The translations under genes were made by a program, and so were the position numbers. A DNA stretch of 64,000 nt from Magnimaribacter mokuoloeensis (GTDB lineage: Bacteria; Pseudomonadota; Gammaproteobacteria; Magnimaribacterales; Magnimaribacteraceae), in NCBI GenBank assembly GCA_041860225.1, contig CP151794.1:1488001-1552000 (forward strand), read 5' to 3'. This document shows, piece after piece, positions 49,318-58,386 of the stretch. The stretch's first letter is position 1; the number at the start of each line of letters is the position of its first letter. The notes below the pieces were generated by a model that was given only the letters and a program-made list of their open reading frames with translations, did no database searches and was not told where the DNA came from.

Positions 49318-50487
49318 ATGAAACATACAATTAAAATCCCTTTCCTTTTAATAGCAATTTTATTTTCCACTTTCAGCAGTTTAAGTTATTCAGAGGAGAG
49401 TTTTATTCCCAAACCACCTTCCTTGAACTCTTCTAACTATATTTTAATAGATTCCGTATCCGGAAGAGTGCTGGCTGAAAAAGAGGCTGATGTAAGAATA
49501 GAGCCGGCAAGCATCACAAAGATTATGACTGGTTATGTGGCTGCAGATCAAATATCTAAAGGTTATGTTAGCCTAGATGATGAAGTTTTAATCAGTGAAA
49601 ATTGTTGGAGAAAAGGCGGCTCGAAAATGTTTATAAGAGAAGGCACAAGAGTTCTATTATCTGATCTTATGAAGGGGATGGTCATACAGTCTGGTAACGA
49701 TGCTAGTTGTGCCATAGCTGAACATGTCGCCATCTCTGAAGAAGGGTTTGTAGAATTGATGCAGCTATATGTAAAAGAGCTAGGCATGGAAAATACTCAA
49801 TTTATCAATGTAACTGGATGGCCTGATCCAGAACATTTCTCTTCAGCAAGAGACTTAGCTCTTTTAACTAAGAATCTTATAGATAGATTTCCAGATCACT
49901 ATGCTTTATATAATGAAAAGTATTTTACTTATAATGAGATTAGGCAAAGAAATAGAAATAGTTTACTTTGGCAGGATGATTCTATAGATGGTGTAAAGAC
50001 CGGACATACTGAAAGTGCAGGATACTGCTTGGTTTCCTCAGGAGTTAGAAATGACACTAGGCTTATCGCCGTCACTTTGAAAAGCTCCACAGAAAAATCC
50101 AGATTAACAGACAATAGACGGTTGTTAGACTATGGGTTTAGATATTACAGAACAAAGAAAGTTCTAGAAGCTGATACCTCCTTAATAAATGAACAAGTTT
50201 GGGGCGGAGAATTAGAATCAGTCGACTTGTCTTCAGCTCAGGATTTATATCTTACTCTTTCTCCAAGAGATTTTCCGAGAGTAGAGCCACAAATTAAATT
50301 AAATGATTATCTTCAAGCGCCTTTAGAAAAAGGTCAGGTAGTTGGTAAAGTGAACTTGAATCTAGATGGAGACTTAATGGCTTCTGTTGATCTTGTAACA
50401 ATGCAAGATATCCCAGAATTAGGATTTTTTGGAAGAGCTTGGTCCAACATAAAGCTCCTTACCTATCAATTCTTGATGGAAGAATAA
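49318..50487 (+). CDS. dacA: D-alanyl-D-alanine carboxypeptidase (PBP5/6 type)
   Basis: A 389-residue low-molecular-weight PBP, started at ATG 49318, one base after the mltB stop; an in-frame ATG at 49282 lies inside mltB. A cleavable signal (KIPFLLIAILFSTFSSLSYS) is present. The motifs are EPASITKIMTGYVA (SxxK), IQSGNDASCAIAEH (SGN) and VDGVKTGHTESAGYC (KTG). The C-terminal beta domain and an amphipathic anchor (AWSNIKLLTYQFLM) follow. The rlpA gene that usually precedes it in relatives is absent. Confidence 0.94.
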   Translation: MKHTIKIPFLLIAILFSTFSSLSYSEESFIPKPPSLNSSNYILIDSVSGRVLAEKEADVRIEPASITKIMTGYVAADQISKGYVSLDDEVLISENCWRKGGSKMFIREGTRVLLSDLMKGMVIQSGNDASCAIAEHVAISEEGFVELMQLYVKELGMENTQFINVTGWPDPEHFSSARDLALLTKNLIDRFPDHYALYNEKYFTYNEIRQRNRNSLLWQDDSIDGVKTGHTESAGYCLVSSGVRNDTRLIAVTLKSSTEKSRLTDNRRLLDYGFRYYRTKKVLEADTSLINEQVWGGELESVDLSSAQDLYLTLSPRDFPRVEPQIKLNDYLQAPLEKGQVVGKVNLNLDGDLMASVDLVTMQDIPELGFFGRAWSNIKLLTYQFLMEE

Positions 50488-50494
50488 TCTTTTA

Positions 50495-51328
50495 ATGTGG
50501 GTTTATTTAAATGGGGAAATATTAGATTCTTCAGAAGCTAAAATTTCTCCTCTAGACAGAGCTTTTACCTTTGGTGAGGGCGTTTATGAGGTAATTCCCT
50601 CTTATAACAAGGAGTTATTTCTATTTTCAGAACACGTAAGTCGGCTTCAATCTTCTTTAGAAAAAACTTTCATTCCCTTTCCTCAAGAACTTATAAATCT
50701 TAAAGAAGTCCTTCATCAATTACATGATATGAATGGCTTTCTAAATCAATCATTTTATATTCAGGTTACAAGAGGGGTGCAAGAATTTAGATCACATCAG
50801 GCTGATTCAAAGATTGTTCCAACAATATTTATCTCTTCTCAAAATTTAGAGATAAATCCTTACAGGCTTAATCCAGAAAGAGTTGGACTAAGAGCACGTC
50901 TAGAAGAAGATATAAGATGGAGTAGGTGTGATATCAAGACAACTGGATTGATTGGTAATATTCTTTCGTTGCATGATCCATCAAAAGAAAGAGTAGATGA
51001 AATAATTTTTTATAAGGATGGAATAATTAATGAGGGGTCCCGGTCCAATATCTTTTTTGTCAAAGACAAGAAGGTCTACACTCCTTCTTTGGAACAAAAT
51101 ATTCTTCCTGGTGTGACTAGAGCTTTTATCATTAAACTACTTAAAGAAAATGACATTTCAATTTTCGAAGAGCCTATTCCAATAGACTTTGTAAATGAGT
51201 CAGATGAGATTTGGTTAACTAGTTCTACAAAAGAGATACAGCCTGTTCATTATATTAATGACCTCGAATTACCCAAAAAAAATACGGAATCTCAAATGTG
51301 GCAAAGAATCCTGAGATTATTTTATTAA
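50495..51328 (+). CDS. dat: Class IV aminotransferase, probable D-amino acid transaminase
   Basis: A 277-residue PLP enzyme of the BcaT/DAAT fold. WVYLNGEILDSSEAKISPLD starts the protein, followed by RAFTFGEGVYEVI. The PLP Lys is in RCDIKTTGLIGN, and NEGSRSNIFFV is the cofactor-binding loop. YIQVTRGVQEFRSH matches the carboxylate-trap loop of D-alanine transaminases. It would interconvert D-Ala and D-Glu, the D-amino acids of peptidoglycan, which fits its place eight bases after dacA. 4-amino-4-deoxychorismate lyase is a less likely alternative. Confidence 0.87.
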   Translation: MWVYLNGEILDSSEAKISPLDRAFTFGEGVYEVIPSYNKELFLFSEHVSRLQSSLEKTFIPFPQELINLKEVLHQLHDMNGFLNQSFYIQVTRGVQEFRSHQADSKIVPTIFISSQNLEINPYRLNPERVGLRARLEEDIRWSRCDIKTTGLIGNILSLHDPSKERVDEIIFYKDGIINEGSRSNIFFVKDKKVYTPSLEQNILPGVTRAFIIKLLKENDISIFEEPIPIDFVNESDEIWLTSSTKEIQPVHYINDLELPKKNTESQMWQRILRLFY

Positions 51329-51330
51329 TA

Positions 51331-52302
51331 TCAAAAGTTAAGTGCTAAGTCTCTTATCGACTGCCAAGGGCTTTTATCAGACAAACCTTTTATGGCTGCA
51401 TCTATTTCAGCTATATCCTTTAATGAATTTTTAATTTCAGAAGAAGATAGTCTTTTTGAACGTTTTGAAAGCAAATCTAAGTAATATCTCGGCCCCCAGA
51501 TACCATTTGTATTACCTTCTTCAATAACAGTATATAAATTATTCACTTCCTTAGAGAGTGCCCATAAAACAAGAGGAGGTTGGGTTCCCTCAGCCTTCAG
51601 CATCTCTATTATTTTTACTGTTCTTTTTTTATTGCCCTCCAAAAAAGAGTTGGATAAATCAAATATTCCAAATTTCGAAGAATTTGAGATAGATTTTTCC
51701 ATATTCTCCATCGAGATCTCTTGTTCAGGAAACAGAAGGCTCAGTTTCATCAATTCTTGAGAGGCAGCAAGTAAATTACCTTCAGTTCTCTCTGCCAATA
51801 GTCTCACCGCTTGTTCATTTATTTTAAGATTTAAATCTCTAGATTTTGCTTTTATCCAATCGGGCATTGAATTTTTGTTAATTGGAGGTTCCACTACTAA
51901 AACACCATGTTTTAGAAGAGCTTTAGACCAAGCACTGTCTTGCTGTTTTTTATCAAGCTTTTCTGCAGAAAAGATAAGTAGTTTGTTGGTATCAGGACTT
52001 AAACAATAATCCTTTATGGCCTTGGAACCCTTATTACCGGGGCCAGTTCCAATAAGCTTTACCTCGATTATTTTCTTTGATCCAAATAAATCAAAATTTT
52101 CATTCTCTGAACTTAAAAAAGACCAGTCAGTATCTTTAGTGATTATATGAGTTTGTTTTTCTTCAAATGATTGTAATTTTGCTTTATGAATTACCAAGTC
52201 AGTTAATTCAGATATTTGAATAGATTCTTCAGCAAAAAAACAGTAAATAGACTTAAGTTCCTCATCTATATCTTTCCTAAGATGTGCCTTACTTAATTTC
52301 AT
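51331..52302 (-). CDS. holA: DNA polymerase III subunit delta
   Basis: A 323-residue clamp-loader subunit. NKLLIFSAEKLDKKQQDSAW, GVLVVEPPINKNSMPDWIKA and LAERTEGNLLAASQELMKLS are characteristic of HolA, as is LVLWALSKEVNNLY in the collar domain. Delta opens the beta clamp. It is the last gene of the leuS-lptE-holA order, which is conserved in gammaproteobacteria; it overlaps lptE by 14 bases and ends two bases from the convergent dat stop. Confidence 0.92.
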   Translation of the reverse strand: MKLSKAHLRKDIDEELKSIYCFFAEESIQISELTDLVIHKAKLQSFEEKQTHIITKDTDWSFLSSENENFDLFGSKKIIEVKLIGTGPGNKGSKAIKDYCLSPDTNKLLIFSAEKLDKKQQDSAWSKALLKHGVLVVEPPINKNSMPDWIKAKSRDLNLKINEQAVRLLAERTEGNLLAASQELMKLSLLFPEQEISMENMEKSISNSSKFGIFDLSNSFLEGNKKRTVKIIEMLKAEGTQPPLVLWALSKEVNNLYTVIEEGNTNGIWGPRYYLDLLSKRSKRLSSSEIKNSLKDIAEIDAAIKGLSDKSPWQSIRDLALNF

Positions 52303-52783
52303 TTAATTGAGTAGATAGGACAAATTCCATATTTTTTAATACCCTTGCAATAAATATAGCCTTCAAGACCTCAACCTCACCTTCAAAAGCTAAAAGATCT
52401 GATTGATTAAAATCTACAAAGGACATGTCTTCGTATGTTTGCTTGTAAGTTTTATCATTTTTTTCAATCTCATAAACTAATTTGTAGTCTAACCTTACTT
52501 GTGTAGTTCGTGCTCCTATGCCAGTTGACCCTACATACTTATCGATAGAGTGATCTAAAATTTTAATTTTTAAATCAGAATTTTTACCATTAGCTTTAAG
52601 AATGCTATTCATCTCCTTGAGCCTATTCTTTAATTCCAAGTTTAAATCAGAATTATCTCCTTCAAAGTGAATAGTCTGATTGGATAGGCCTGAAGAATAT
52701 GTTCTCAGCTCATAGCCACAAGAATTTAAAAATACAGATAAAAATAAGAGAATTTTAAGGGTTAGAGGAGACGATCTCTTCAT
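52289..52783 (-). CDS. lptE: LPS-assembly lipoprotein LptE
   Basis: A 164-residue outer-membrane lipoprotein. The lipobox is LNSC at about residues 19-22, followed by GYELR as in LptE (RlpB). It plugs the LptD barrel and helps place LPS in the outer leaflet. Sequence conservation is low in this family; position between leuS and holA supports the call strongly. It overlaps leuS by four bases. Confidence 0.88.
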   Translation of the reverse strand: MKRSSPLTLKILLFLSVFLNSCGYELRTYSSGLSNQTIHFEGDNSDLNLELKNRLKEMNSILKANGKNSDLKIKILDHSIDKYVGSTGIGARTTQVRLDYKLVYEIEKNDKTYKQTYEDMSFVDFNQSDLLAFEGEVEVLKAIFIARVLKNMEFVLSTQLNEIK

Positions 52784-55227
52784 ATAACAATATTTATGAT
52801 TTTACCTGGGACATAAATTATTTTTTTAATTTCATTACCTTCTAGATACTTTTCAATCTTTTTATTCTTAACTGCCAAAGACTTAACTGAATCTTCTTCT
52901 ATGTCTTTTTCAACCTCTATTTCAGACCTAAGCTTTCCATTGATTTGTATTGCTATTTTTACTTTATCATCTACGAGAAGTTTTTCGTCAATTGTAGGCC
53001 AAGGTTTATTCAGAATTGATTCTGAAGGATATAGTTGCCACCACAAATACTGCGAAAGATGGGGCGTTATTGGATTAAGCATCAATAAAATAGACTCAAT
53101 AGCTTCGTTCGCAACTTCTCTCATCTCCTGGCTTGCTTTTGAATCCAAAAAATCGCCTGGAATGTCATTAGAAAGCTCCATGATAGCGGCAATAGCGGTA
53201 TTGAAACTATGTCTTCTAAGATAGTCGTCTTTTACTTTTGCTAATGTTTTATGAATTTTTGATTTTAGTGTCTTACAGACTTCACTTGTTACTTCAATAC
53301 TTTCTTTTTTTATACCAGCTTGAATATGCTTATTTACCAGTCTCCATATTCTATTTATAAATCGATGGGCTCCCTGAACCCCTTGATCAGACCATTCTAA
53401 TGATTGCTCAGGAGGGGCTGCAAACATAACGAACAATCTTACGGTATCAGCTCCATATTTCTCAATTAATCCCTGAGGGTCGACAGTATTGCCTTTGGAC
53501 TTTGACATCTTTGCCCCGTCTTTTAAAACCATACCTTGGCATAAAAGGTTCAAGAATGGTTCATCACCGTCAACAAGTCCCATATCTCTCATGCATCTAA
53601 AAAAGAACCTAGAATATAAAAGGTGCAGTACAGCATGTTCTATTCCACCAATGTATTGATCAACTGGTAGCCAATACTTAGCCCTATCATCCAGCATAAA
53701 TTCGTCATTGTCATAACTTGCGAATCTTGCGTAGTACCATGAGGATTCAAAAAAAGTATCAAAAGTATCCGTTTCTCTTATTAATTTCATTCCATCTTGC
53801 TCGACGTTAAGAAATTCTGGCATATCGTTTAAAGGTGAACTTACGCCTTTAAATTCGACTTTTGAAGGAAGTACAACAGGCAAATCTTTAGCAGAAAAGT
53901 TCTTTTTTCCATCGCTTAATACTGGGATAGGTGCACCCCAATATCTTTGCCTTGATACTCCCCAATCTCTAAGTCTGAAATTTATCTCTCTATGACCGCA
54001 GCCCATTTCTTCAGCTTTTTTTTCAATGGCTTGAAATGCTTGATCAAAGTCTAAACCATCAAATTCTTCTGAGTTAATTAAGATATTTTTTTCAACTGTA
54101 GCTTGATCCATGTTATCACTAGCTGTTTTATCGCTTTGTATAACTGGCAAGATCGGTAATTTATATTTTGTAGCAAATTCAAAATCTCTTTGATCATGAG
54201 CAGGAACAGCCATTAAGGCACCCGAGCCGTAATCACTCAGAACGAAATTAGCAATCCAAATTGGAATTTCTTTCTGTGTAAAAGGATGGATAGCATACTT
54301 CCCAGTAAAAAGTCCCTCTTTTTCCTGTTTGGCAAATTCAGCTTCTGACTGCTTAGTTTTGTTTTGTTTAGAAATGAAGTTAAAAATTTCTTTATTTTTT
54401 TCTGCTATATCAAGACTTAAAAAATGTGATGCAGATATGGCAATAAAAGAAACCCCCATTATAGTGTCTGGTCTAGTTGTAAATACTTCAATTTTTGATT
54501 CTTCATCTTTTACAGCAAAACTGAAGTTCATTCCTTGAGATTTTCCTATCCAATTCTTCTGTTGTATTTTTACCTGCTCTGGCCACCCGTCTAATTTATC
54601 TGTTCCTTCTAGTAACTCTTCTGCATAGTCTGTAATTTTTAAAAACCATTGTTTTAGTCTTTTCTTTTCAACTTCCGCACCAGATCGCCATCCTTTTCCA
54701 TCAATGACTTGTTCGTTTGCCAAGACAGTTTGATCTACTGGATCCCAGTTAACTTCTGCTTCTTCTTGATAGGCTAAACCTTTTTCGAGAATTTGGAGAA
54801 AGAACCATTGTTCCCACTTATAGTAATCTGATTCTGAAGTAGCAAATTCTCTTTTCCAGTCATAAGCAAAACCTAGCCTCGTAAGTTGCTTTTTCATGCT
54901 TGCAATATTTTCAAGAGTCCAGTCAGAAGGTTGAACTTTATTATTGATTGCAGCGTTTTCTGCAGGGAGGCCAAAAGCATCCCATCCCATAGGTTGTAGA
55001 ACATTTTTTCCAAGCATCCTATGGAATCTACTTATAGCGTCACCAATAGAATAGTTCCTGACATGACCCATGTGTATTGATCCACTTGGATAAGGGAACA
55101 TACTCAAACAAAAATATTTTTCTTTATCTGGATCTTCGGTAACCGAAAAAGAATCGTTTTCTTTCCAATATAATTGAACCTGCTTTTCAATGTCTTCCGG
55201 TTCATAAGGAAGATCTCTTTCAGGCAT
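52780..55227 (-). CDS. leuS: Leucyl-tRNA synthetase
   Basis: An 815-residue class I synthetase. The HIGH motif is HMGH in MFPYPSGSIHMGHVRNYSIG; KMSKS is in DGAKMSKSKGNTVDPQ. The CP1 editing domain has TTRPDTIMGVSFIAIS and GALMAVPAHDQRDFEFA. RDWGVSRQRYWGAPIP is family-typical. The start follows the accC stop by two bases with an AAGGA site. Full length. Confidence 0.97.
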   Translation of the reverse strand: MPERDLPYEPEDIEKQVQLYWKENDSFSVTEDPDKEKYFCLSMFPYPSGSIHMGHVRNYSIGDAISRFHRMLGKNVLQPMGWDAFGLPAENAAINNKVQPSDWTLENIASMKKQLTRLGFAYDWKREFATSESDYYKWEQWFFLQILEKGLAYQEEAEVNWDPVDQTVLANEQVIDGKGWRSGAEVEKKRLKQWFLKITDYAEELLEGTDKLDGWPEQVKIQQKNWIGKSQGMNFSFAVKDEESKIEVFTTRPDTIMGVSFIAISASHFLSLDIAEKNKEIFNFISKQNKTKQSEAEFAKQEKEGLFTGKYAIHPFTQKEIPIWIANFVLSDYGSGALMAVPAHDQRDFEFATKYKLPILPVIQSDKTASDNMDQATVEKNILINSEEFDGLDFDQAFQAIEKKAEEMGCGHREINFRLRDWGVSRQRYWGAPIPVLSDGKKNFSAKDLPVVLPSKVEFKGVSSPLNDMPEFLNVEQDGMKLIRETDTFDTFFESSWYYARFASYDNDEFMLDDRAKYWLPVDQYIGGIEHAVLHLLYSRFFFRCMRDMGLVDGDEPFLNLLCQGMVLKDGAKMSKSKGNTVDPQGLIEKYGADTVRLFVMFAAPPEQSLEWSDQGVQGAHRFINRIWRLVNKHIQAGIKKESIEVTSEVCKTLKSKIHKTLAKVKDDYLRRHSFNTAIAAIMELSNDIPGDFLDSKASQEMREVANEAIESILLMLNPITPHLSQYLWWQLYPSESILNKPWPTIDEKLLVDDKVKIAIQINGKLRSEIEVEKDIEEDSVKSLAVKNKKIEKYLEGNEIKKIIYVPGKIINIVI

Positions 55228-55229
55228 CT

Positions 55230-56564
55230 TTACTTTTCCTTATTCAGGTTTTCTAGATAATTTATATTGAAAGTTCCATTAATAAAATTAGGATCATTTA
55301 TTAATTTTCTGTGCATGTCTAAATTGGTATCTATTCCTAAGACATACATTTCATCCAGAGCTCTTTCTAATCTAGCTCTTGCATCTTCTCTATCATTTGC
55401 TCTGCAGATTACTTTAGCAATGAGAGAATCGTAATGGGGCGGAACTACATAATCTTTATAAAGATGTGAATCCATTCTCACCCCGATACCACCGGGAGCA
55501 TGATATTCAAGAATTTTTCCTGGAGAAGGCATAAAAGTCTCAGAATTCTCAGCATTGATCCTACATTCGATAGCATGACCATCAAGAATTATATCTTCTT
55601 GCTTTATCTTCAATTCTTCGTCCCTCGCTATTCTGAGTTGCAGTTTAACTAAGTCTAGGCCTGTTACGCTTTCAGTTACTGGATGCTCAACTTGAATTCT
55701 GGTATTCATTTCGATGAAATAAAAATTATCATTTTCATAAAGAAATTCGAAAGTTCCCGCACTGACATAATTTAATTGGCGACAAGCTTCTATACATTGT
55801 GCGTAGATTTCTTGTCTTTTTTCCTCTTTGATTCCCATAGCGGGAGCTTCTTCAATAACCTTTTGATGCCTTCTTTGCAATGAGCAATCTCTGTCCCCTA
55901 AATGCAAAACATTTCCGTGTCTATCTGCTATAACTTGAACTTCAATGTGCCTCGGGCTTTCCAAGAATTTTTCAAGGTAAACGGTAGAATCTCCGAAGGC
56001 TGCGGCAGATTCTTGCTGCGTTAGTTCTATCGCACTATCTAGCTCCTCTGGATTGTAAACAATCTTCATACCCCTACCGCCGCCTCCAGAAGCAGCTTTA
56101 ATTATGACGGGATAACCAATCTTTTCTGCTTCTTCATGAACGTTTTCATCGATTGGTCCTGAAGATCCAGGAACAATAGGTAGTCCGGACTTTAAAGCAA
56201 ATTCTTTTGCCGATACTTTATTTCCCATCATCCTTATGACTGAGCCTGAAGGACCCACAAAATCAAAACCACTCTTTTCAACCTTTTCCGCAAAATCAGG
56301 ATTTTCAGAGAGGAAGCCATATCCAGGATGTACACCATCAGCTCCAGATAATTCCATGGCACTTATTATTGCTGGTATATTGAGATAACTTTGACTAGAG
56401 TCAGCAGGACCTATACATATAGATTCGTCGGCCATTTTAACGTGCATTAAATCTTTATCCGCTTCAGAGTAGGCTGCCACAGTAGGTATTTTCAGTTCTT
56501 TAGCGGCTCTCAATATACGTAAGGCTATTTCGCCTCTATTGGCAATTAGAAGTTTATTAATCAT
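55230..56564 (-). CDS. accC: Biotin carboxylase subunit of acetyl-CoA carboxylase
   Basis: A 444-residue ATP-grasp enzyme that carboxylates biotin on AccB. KLLIANRGEIALRILRAAKE, IKAASGGGGRGMKIVYN (ATP loop), HIEVQVIADRHGNVLHLGDR and NTRIQVEHPVTESVTG are standard. Its ATG overlaps the accB stop (TAATG), which couples their translation and keeps subunit ratio fixed. Confidence 0.97.
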   Translation of the reverse strand: MINKLLIANRGEIALRILRAAKELKIPTVAAYSEADKDLMHVKMADESICIGPADSSQSYLNIPAIISAMELSGADGVHPGYGFLSENPDFAEKVEKSGFDFVGPSGSVIRMMGNKVSAKEFALKSGLPIVPGSSGPIDENVHEEAEKIGYPVIIKAASGGGGRGMKIVYNPEELDSAIELTQQESAAAFGDSTVYLEKFLESPRHIEVQVIADRHGNVLHLGDRDCSLQRRHQKVIEEAPAMGIKEEKRQEIYAQCIEACRQLNYVSAGTFEFLYENDNFYFIEMNTRIQVEHPVTESVTGLDLVKLQLRIARDEELKIKQEDIILDGHAIECRINAENSETFMPSPGKILEYHAPGGIGVRMDSHLYKDYVVPPHYDSLIAKVICRANDREDARARLERALDEMYVLGIDTNLDMHRKLINDPNFINGTFNINYLENLNKEK

Positions 56565-57013
56565 TATTTAGATAGTTCAAAAAGTGATTGACCGTATTCT
56601 ACTGGCTCAGCATTTTCAACGTTTACTGCTAAGACAGTACCGGAATATTCTGATTTTATTTCATTCATCATTTTCATTGCTTCTACAATGCAAACAACAT
56701 CCCCTTCAGATACAACATCTCCAACTGAAATAAAAGGTTTAGCGCCTGGAGAAGCTGATGCATAAAAAGTTCCTACCATAGGAGAGTTGATTGAATTACT
56801 ATCTTTTACAACCTCTTCAGGCGTTTCAATTGCTTGAGGACTAACTTCAGGCTGGGCCTCTTGAGGTATGACAATAGATTGAGGTTGAAAGCTTTGCGGG
56901 CTTCCAAGGCTTTTTACTAGCCTTACAGATTCTTCACCTTCTTTTATTTCTAACTCTTCAAGATTAGAGTTTTCTAACATCTCTATTAATTTTTTTACTT
57001 TTCTTATATCCAT
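56564..57013 (-). CDS. accB: Biotin carboxyl carrier protein of acetyl-CoA carboxylase
   Basis: A 149-residue carrier. The N-terminal part (MDIRKVKKLIEMLENSNLEE) is followed by a Pro/Gln-rich linker near 40-65 and a biotinyl domain with VEAMKMMNEIKSEYSG, where the Lys is biotinylated. SPMVGTFYASASPGAKPF starts the domain. A good AAGGAGAAG ribosome binding site lies before the ATG. Confidence 0.97.
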   Translation of the reverse strand: MDIRKVKKLIEMLENSNLEELEIKEGEESVRLVKSLGSPQSFQPQSIVIPQEAQPEVSPQAIETPEEVVKDSNSINSPMVGTFYASASPGAKPFISVGDVVSEGDVVCIVEAMKMMNEIKSEYSGTVLAVNVENAEPVEYGQSLFELSK

Positions 57014-57028
57014 CTCTTCTCCTTAATT

Positions 57029-57466
57029 TCAATTAAACTTTTTTATAGCAACCTCTATGGCAAGTTCATAACCTTGAACGCCTAAACCTGATATAACCCC
57101 TTCAGCAATGTCTGATAAGTAAGATTTTTTTCTAAATTCTTCCCTGGCATAAATGTTAGAAATATGAACCTCTATGAAAGGTATATCTACTCCAGCAAGC
57201 GCATCCCTAAGTGCTATGCTACTATGAGTCAAAGCTCCTGGATTGATTACAATACATTTTACATCTTGGCTCTTCGCCTCATGAATAAAACCCACTAATT
57301 CATGTTCAGCATTGCTTTGATGACAAAGTAATTCACAATCATTTTTTTTTGAAATCTCTGATAGGTTAGCTTCGATATCACTTAAGGACTCTGATCCGTA
57401 GATTTCCGGTTCTCTTGTTCCTAAAAGATTTAAGTTAGGACCATTTAGAAGCATATATTTAGTCAT
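57029..57466 (-). CDS. aroQ: 3-dehydroquinate dehydratase, type II
   Basis: A 145-residue shikimate-pathway enzyme. LLNGPNLNLLGTREPEIYGS holds the catalytic Tyr loop; LLCHQSNAEHELVGFIHEA, VINPGALTHSSIALRDAL and IEVHISNIYAREEFRKKS (catalytic His and Arg) follow. It lies between the reduced dsbD gene and accB, the order dsbD-aroQ-accB-accC known in several gammaproteobacteria. Confidence 0.97.
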   Translation of the reverse strand: MTKYMLLNGPNLNLLGTREPEIYGSESLSDIEANLSEISKKNDCELLCHQSNAEHELVGFIHEAKSQDVKCIVINPGALTHSSIALRDALAGVDIPFIEVHISNIYAREEFRKKSYLSDIAEGVISGLGVQGYELAIEVAIKKFN

Positions 57467-57530
57467 TTAAGTGTAAATTGGTGATTTTCGACGATTTTAA
57501 ATGAAAATAATGAAAAAAGGTATCTCTAAG

Positions 57531-58004
57531 TTATGAATTATTTAACTCTTCAAGATTTACTGTTTTATTTATGAGCGGATAGCAGAATCCCTTTTCATTA
57601 CATCCTTGATAAGTGACATCTATTATATCTACTTTGTTTTCCAAAATTATTTCTTTCTCAACACTATCAAAATATACTTCGACTTCGCCGAAGTAAATAT
57701 CATTTATTTGTTTAGGCTCTCCCAGCGTGTTTAAAGCCACTAAATTTCCCCCCCTCGCACTAACTTTGAATTTATCCTTATAGAGAAAGCAGTTTTCTTT
57801 CATGATCCATGTCAGTATGATGCGATCTTCACTTTGCTTTGAAACAGAGAATAAAAAGGCTTCATCAGCATCAGGAATCTTTTCTAATGTTAAATTCTTT
57901 AGAAAAGATTCGTTAGAGAAGGTAGAAGAGGTAAAAAAGATCACAGAAATGAAAAAGAAATATCTACTTAAAGCTCTAGTTATAAGTCTAGTTTTGGGCA
58001 TCAT
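57531..58004 (-). CDS. Stand-alone N-terminal domain of DsbD
   Basis: A 157-residue exported protein (start GTG 58007, ATG 58004 or ATG 58001). After a Sec signal (YFFFISVIFFTSSTFS) it matches the periplasmic alpha domain of DsbD: PDADEAFLFSV, NCFLYKDKFKV, FGEVEVYFDS and YQGCNEKGFCYP, which keeps both redox cysteines six residues apart. The membrane beta domain and thioredoxin-like gamma domain, about 400 residues in full DsbD, are absent, and only 64 bases separate it from aroQ. It could receive electrons from a separate CcdA-type protein. It overlaps the divergent copper-chaperone gene by 56 bases. Confidence 0.82.
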   Translation of the reverse strand: MMPKTRLITRALSRYFFFISVIFFTSSTFSNESFLKNLTLEKIPDADEAFLFSVSKQSEDRIILTWIMKENCFLYKDKFKVSARGGNLVALNTLGEPKQINDIYFGEVEVYFDSVEKEIILENKVDIIDVTYQGCNEKGFCYPLINKTVNLEELNNS

Positions 58005-58386
58005 CACTAATTGTACAAGTTCTCCTGAAGGAATAGTAATAAAGGATGCTCATCTTTATACCCCACTTAAGGGTTCCATGATGACAGGTGGTTATCTAAG
58101 TGTTTCTAACAATAGTGATGACGTTATCAAAATCAAAGGTATAGATTGCACTCCTTTCAAAGCTGAAATACACGAAACTAAAATAGATTCTATGGGAATA
58201 ATGAAGATGGCTAAGGTTGAGAATCTTCCGTTGAATGCTGACTCGCAAATTCTTTTTGTCCCAGGCGGAATACATATAATGTTATGGGGACTGTCTGACT
58301 TTAAAGAAGCAGAGCTCGAGTGTTCGTTCGTACTTACAGACAAAGATCCTATAATGTTTAACTTTGAGGTTCTCAGCCGTGGATAA
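57949..58386 (+). CDS. PCuAC-type copper chaperone lipoprotein
   Basis: A 145-residue protein started at ATG 57949, chosen because it gives a basic-hydrophobic signal and lipobox ITNC at about residues 19-22. The PCuAC (DUF461) fold is shown by GGYLSVSNNSDD, AEIHETKIDSMGIMKMAKVE and PGGIHIMLWGL, whose His and Met residues bind Cu(I). It delivers copper to the CuA or CuB site of cytochrome oxidase. It starts inside the divergent nDsbD gene, and its stop overlaps the ABC ATPase start by eight bases. Confidence 0.87.
   Translation: MKKKYLLKALVISLVLGIITNCTSSPEGIVIKDAHLYTPLKGSMMTGGYLSVSNNSDDVIKIKGIDCTPFKAEIHETKIDSMGIMKMAKVENLPLNADSQILFVPGGIHIMLWGLSDFKEAELECSFVLTDKDPIMFNFEVLSRG

Noticed and set aside
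57802..57948. N-terminal extension of the copper chaperone frame upstream of ATG 57949
   Set aside because: It would place 49 residues before a clear signal peptide and lipobox and run deep into the nDsbD gene.
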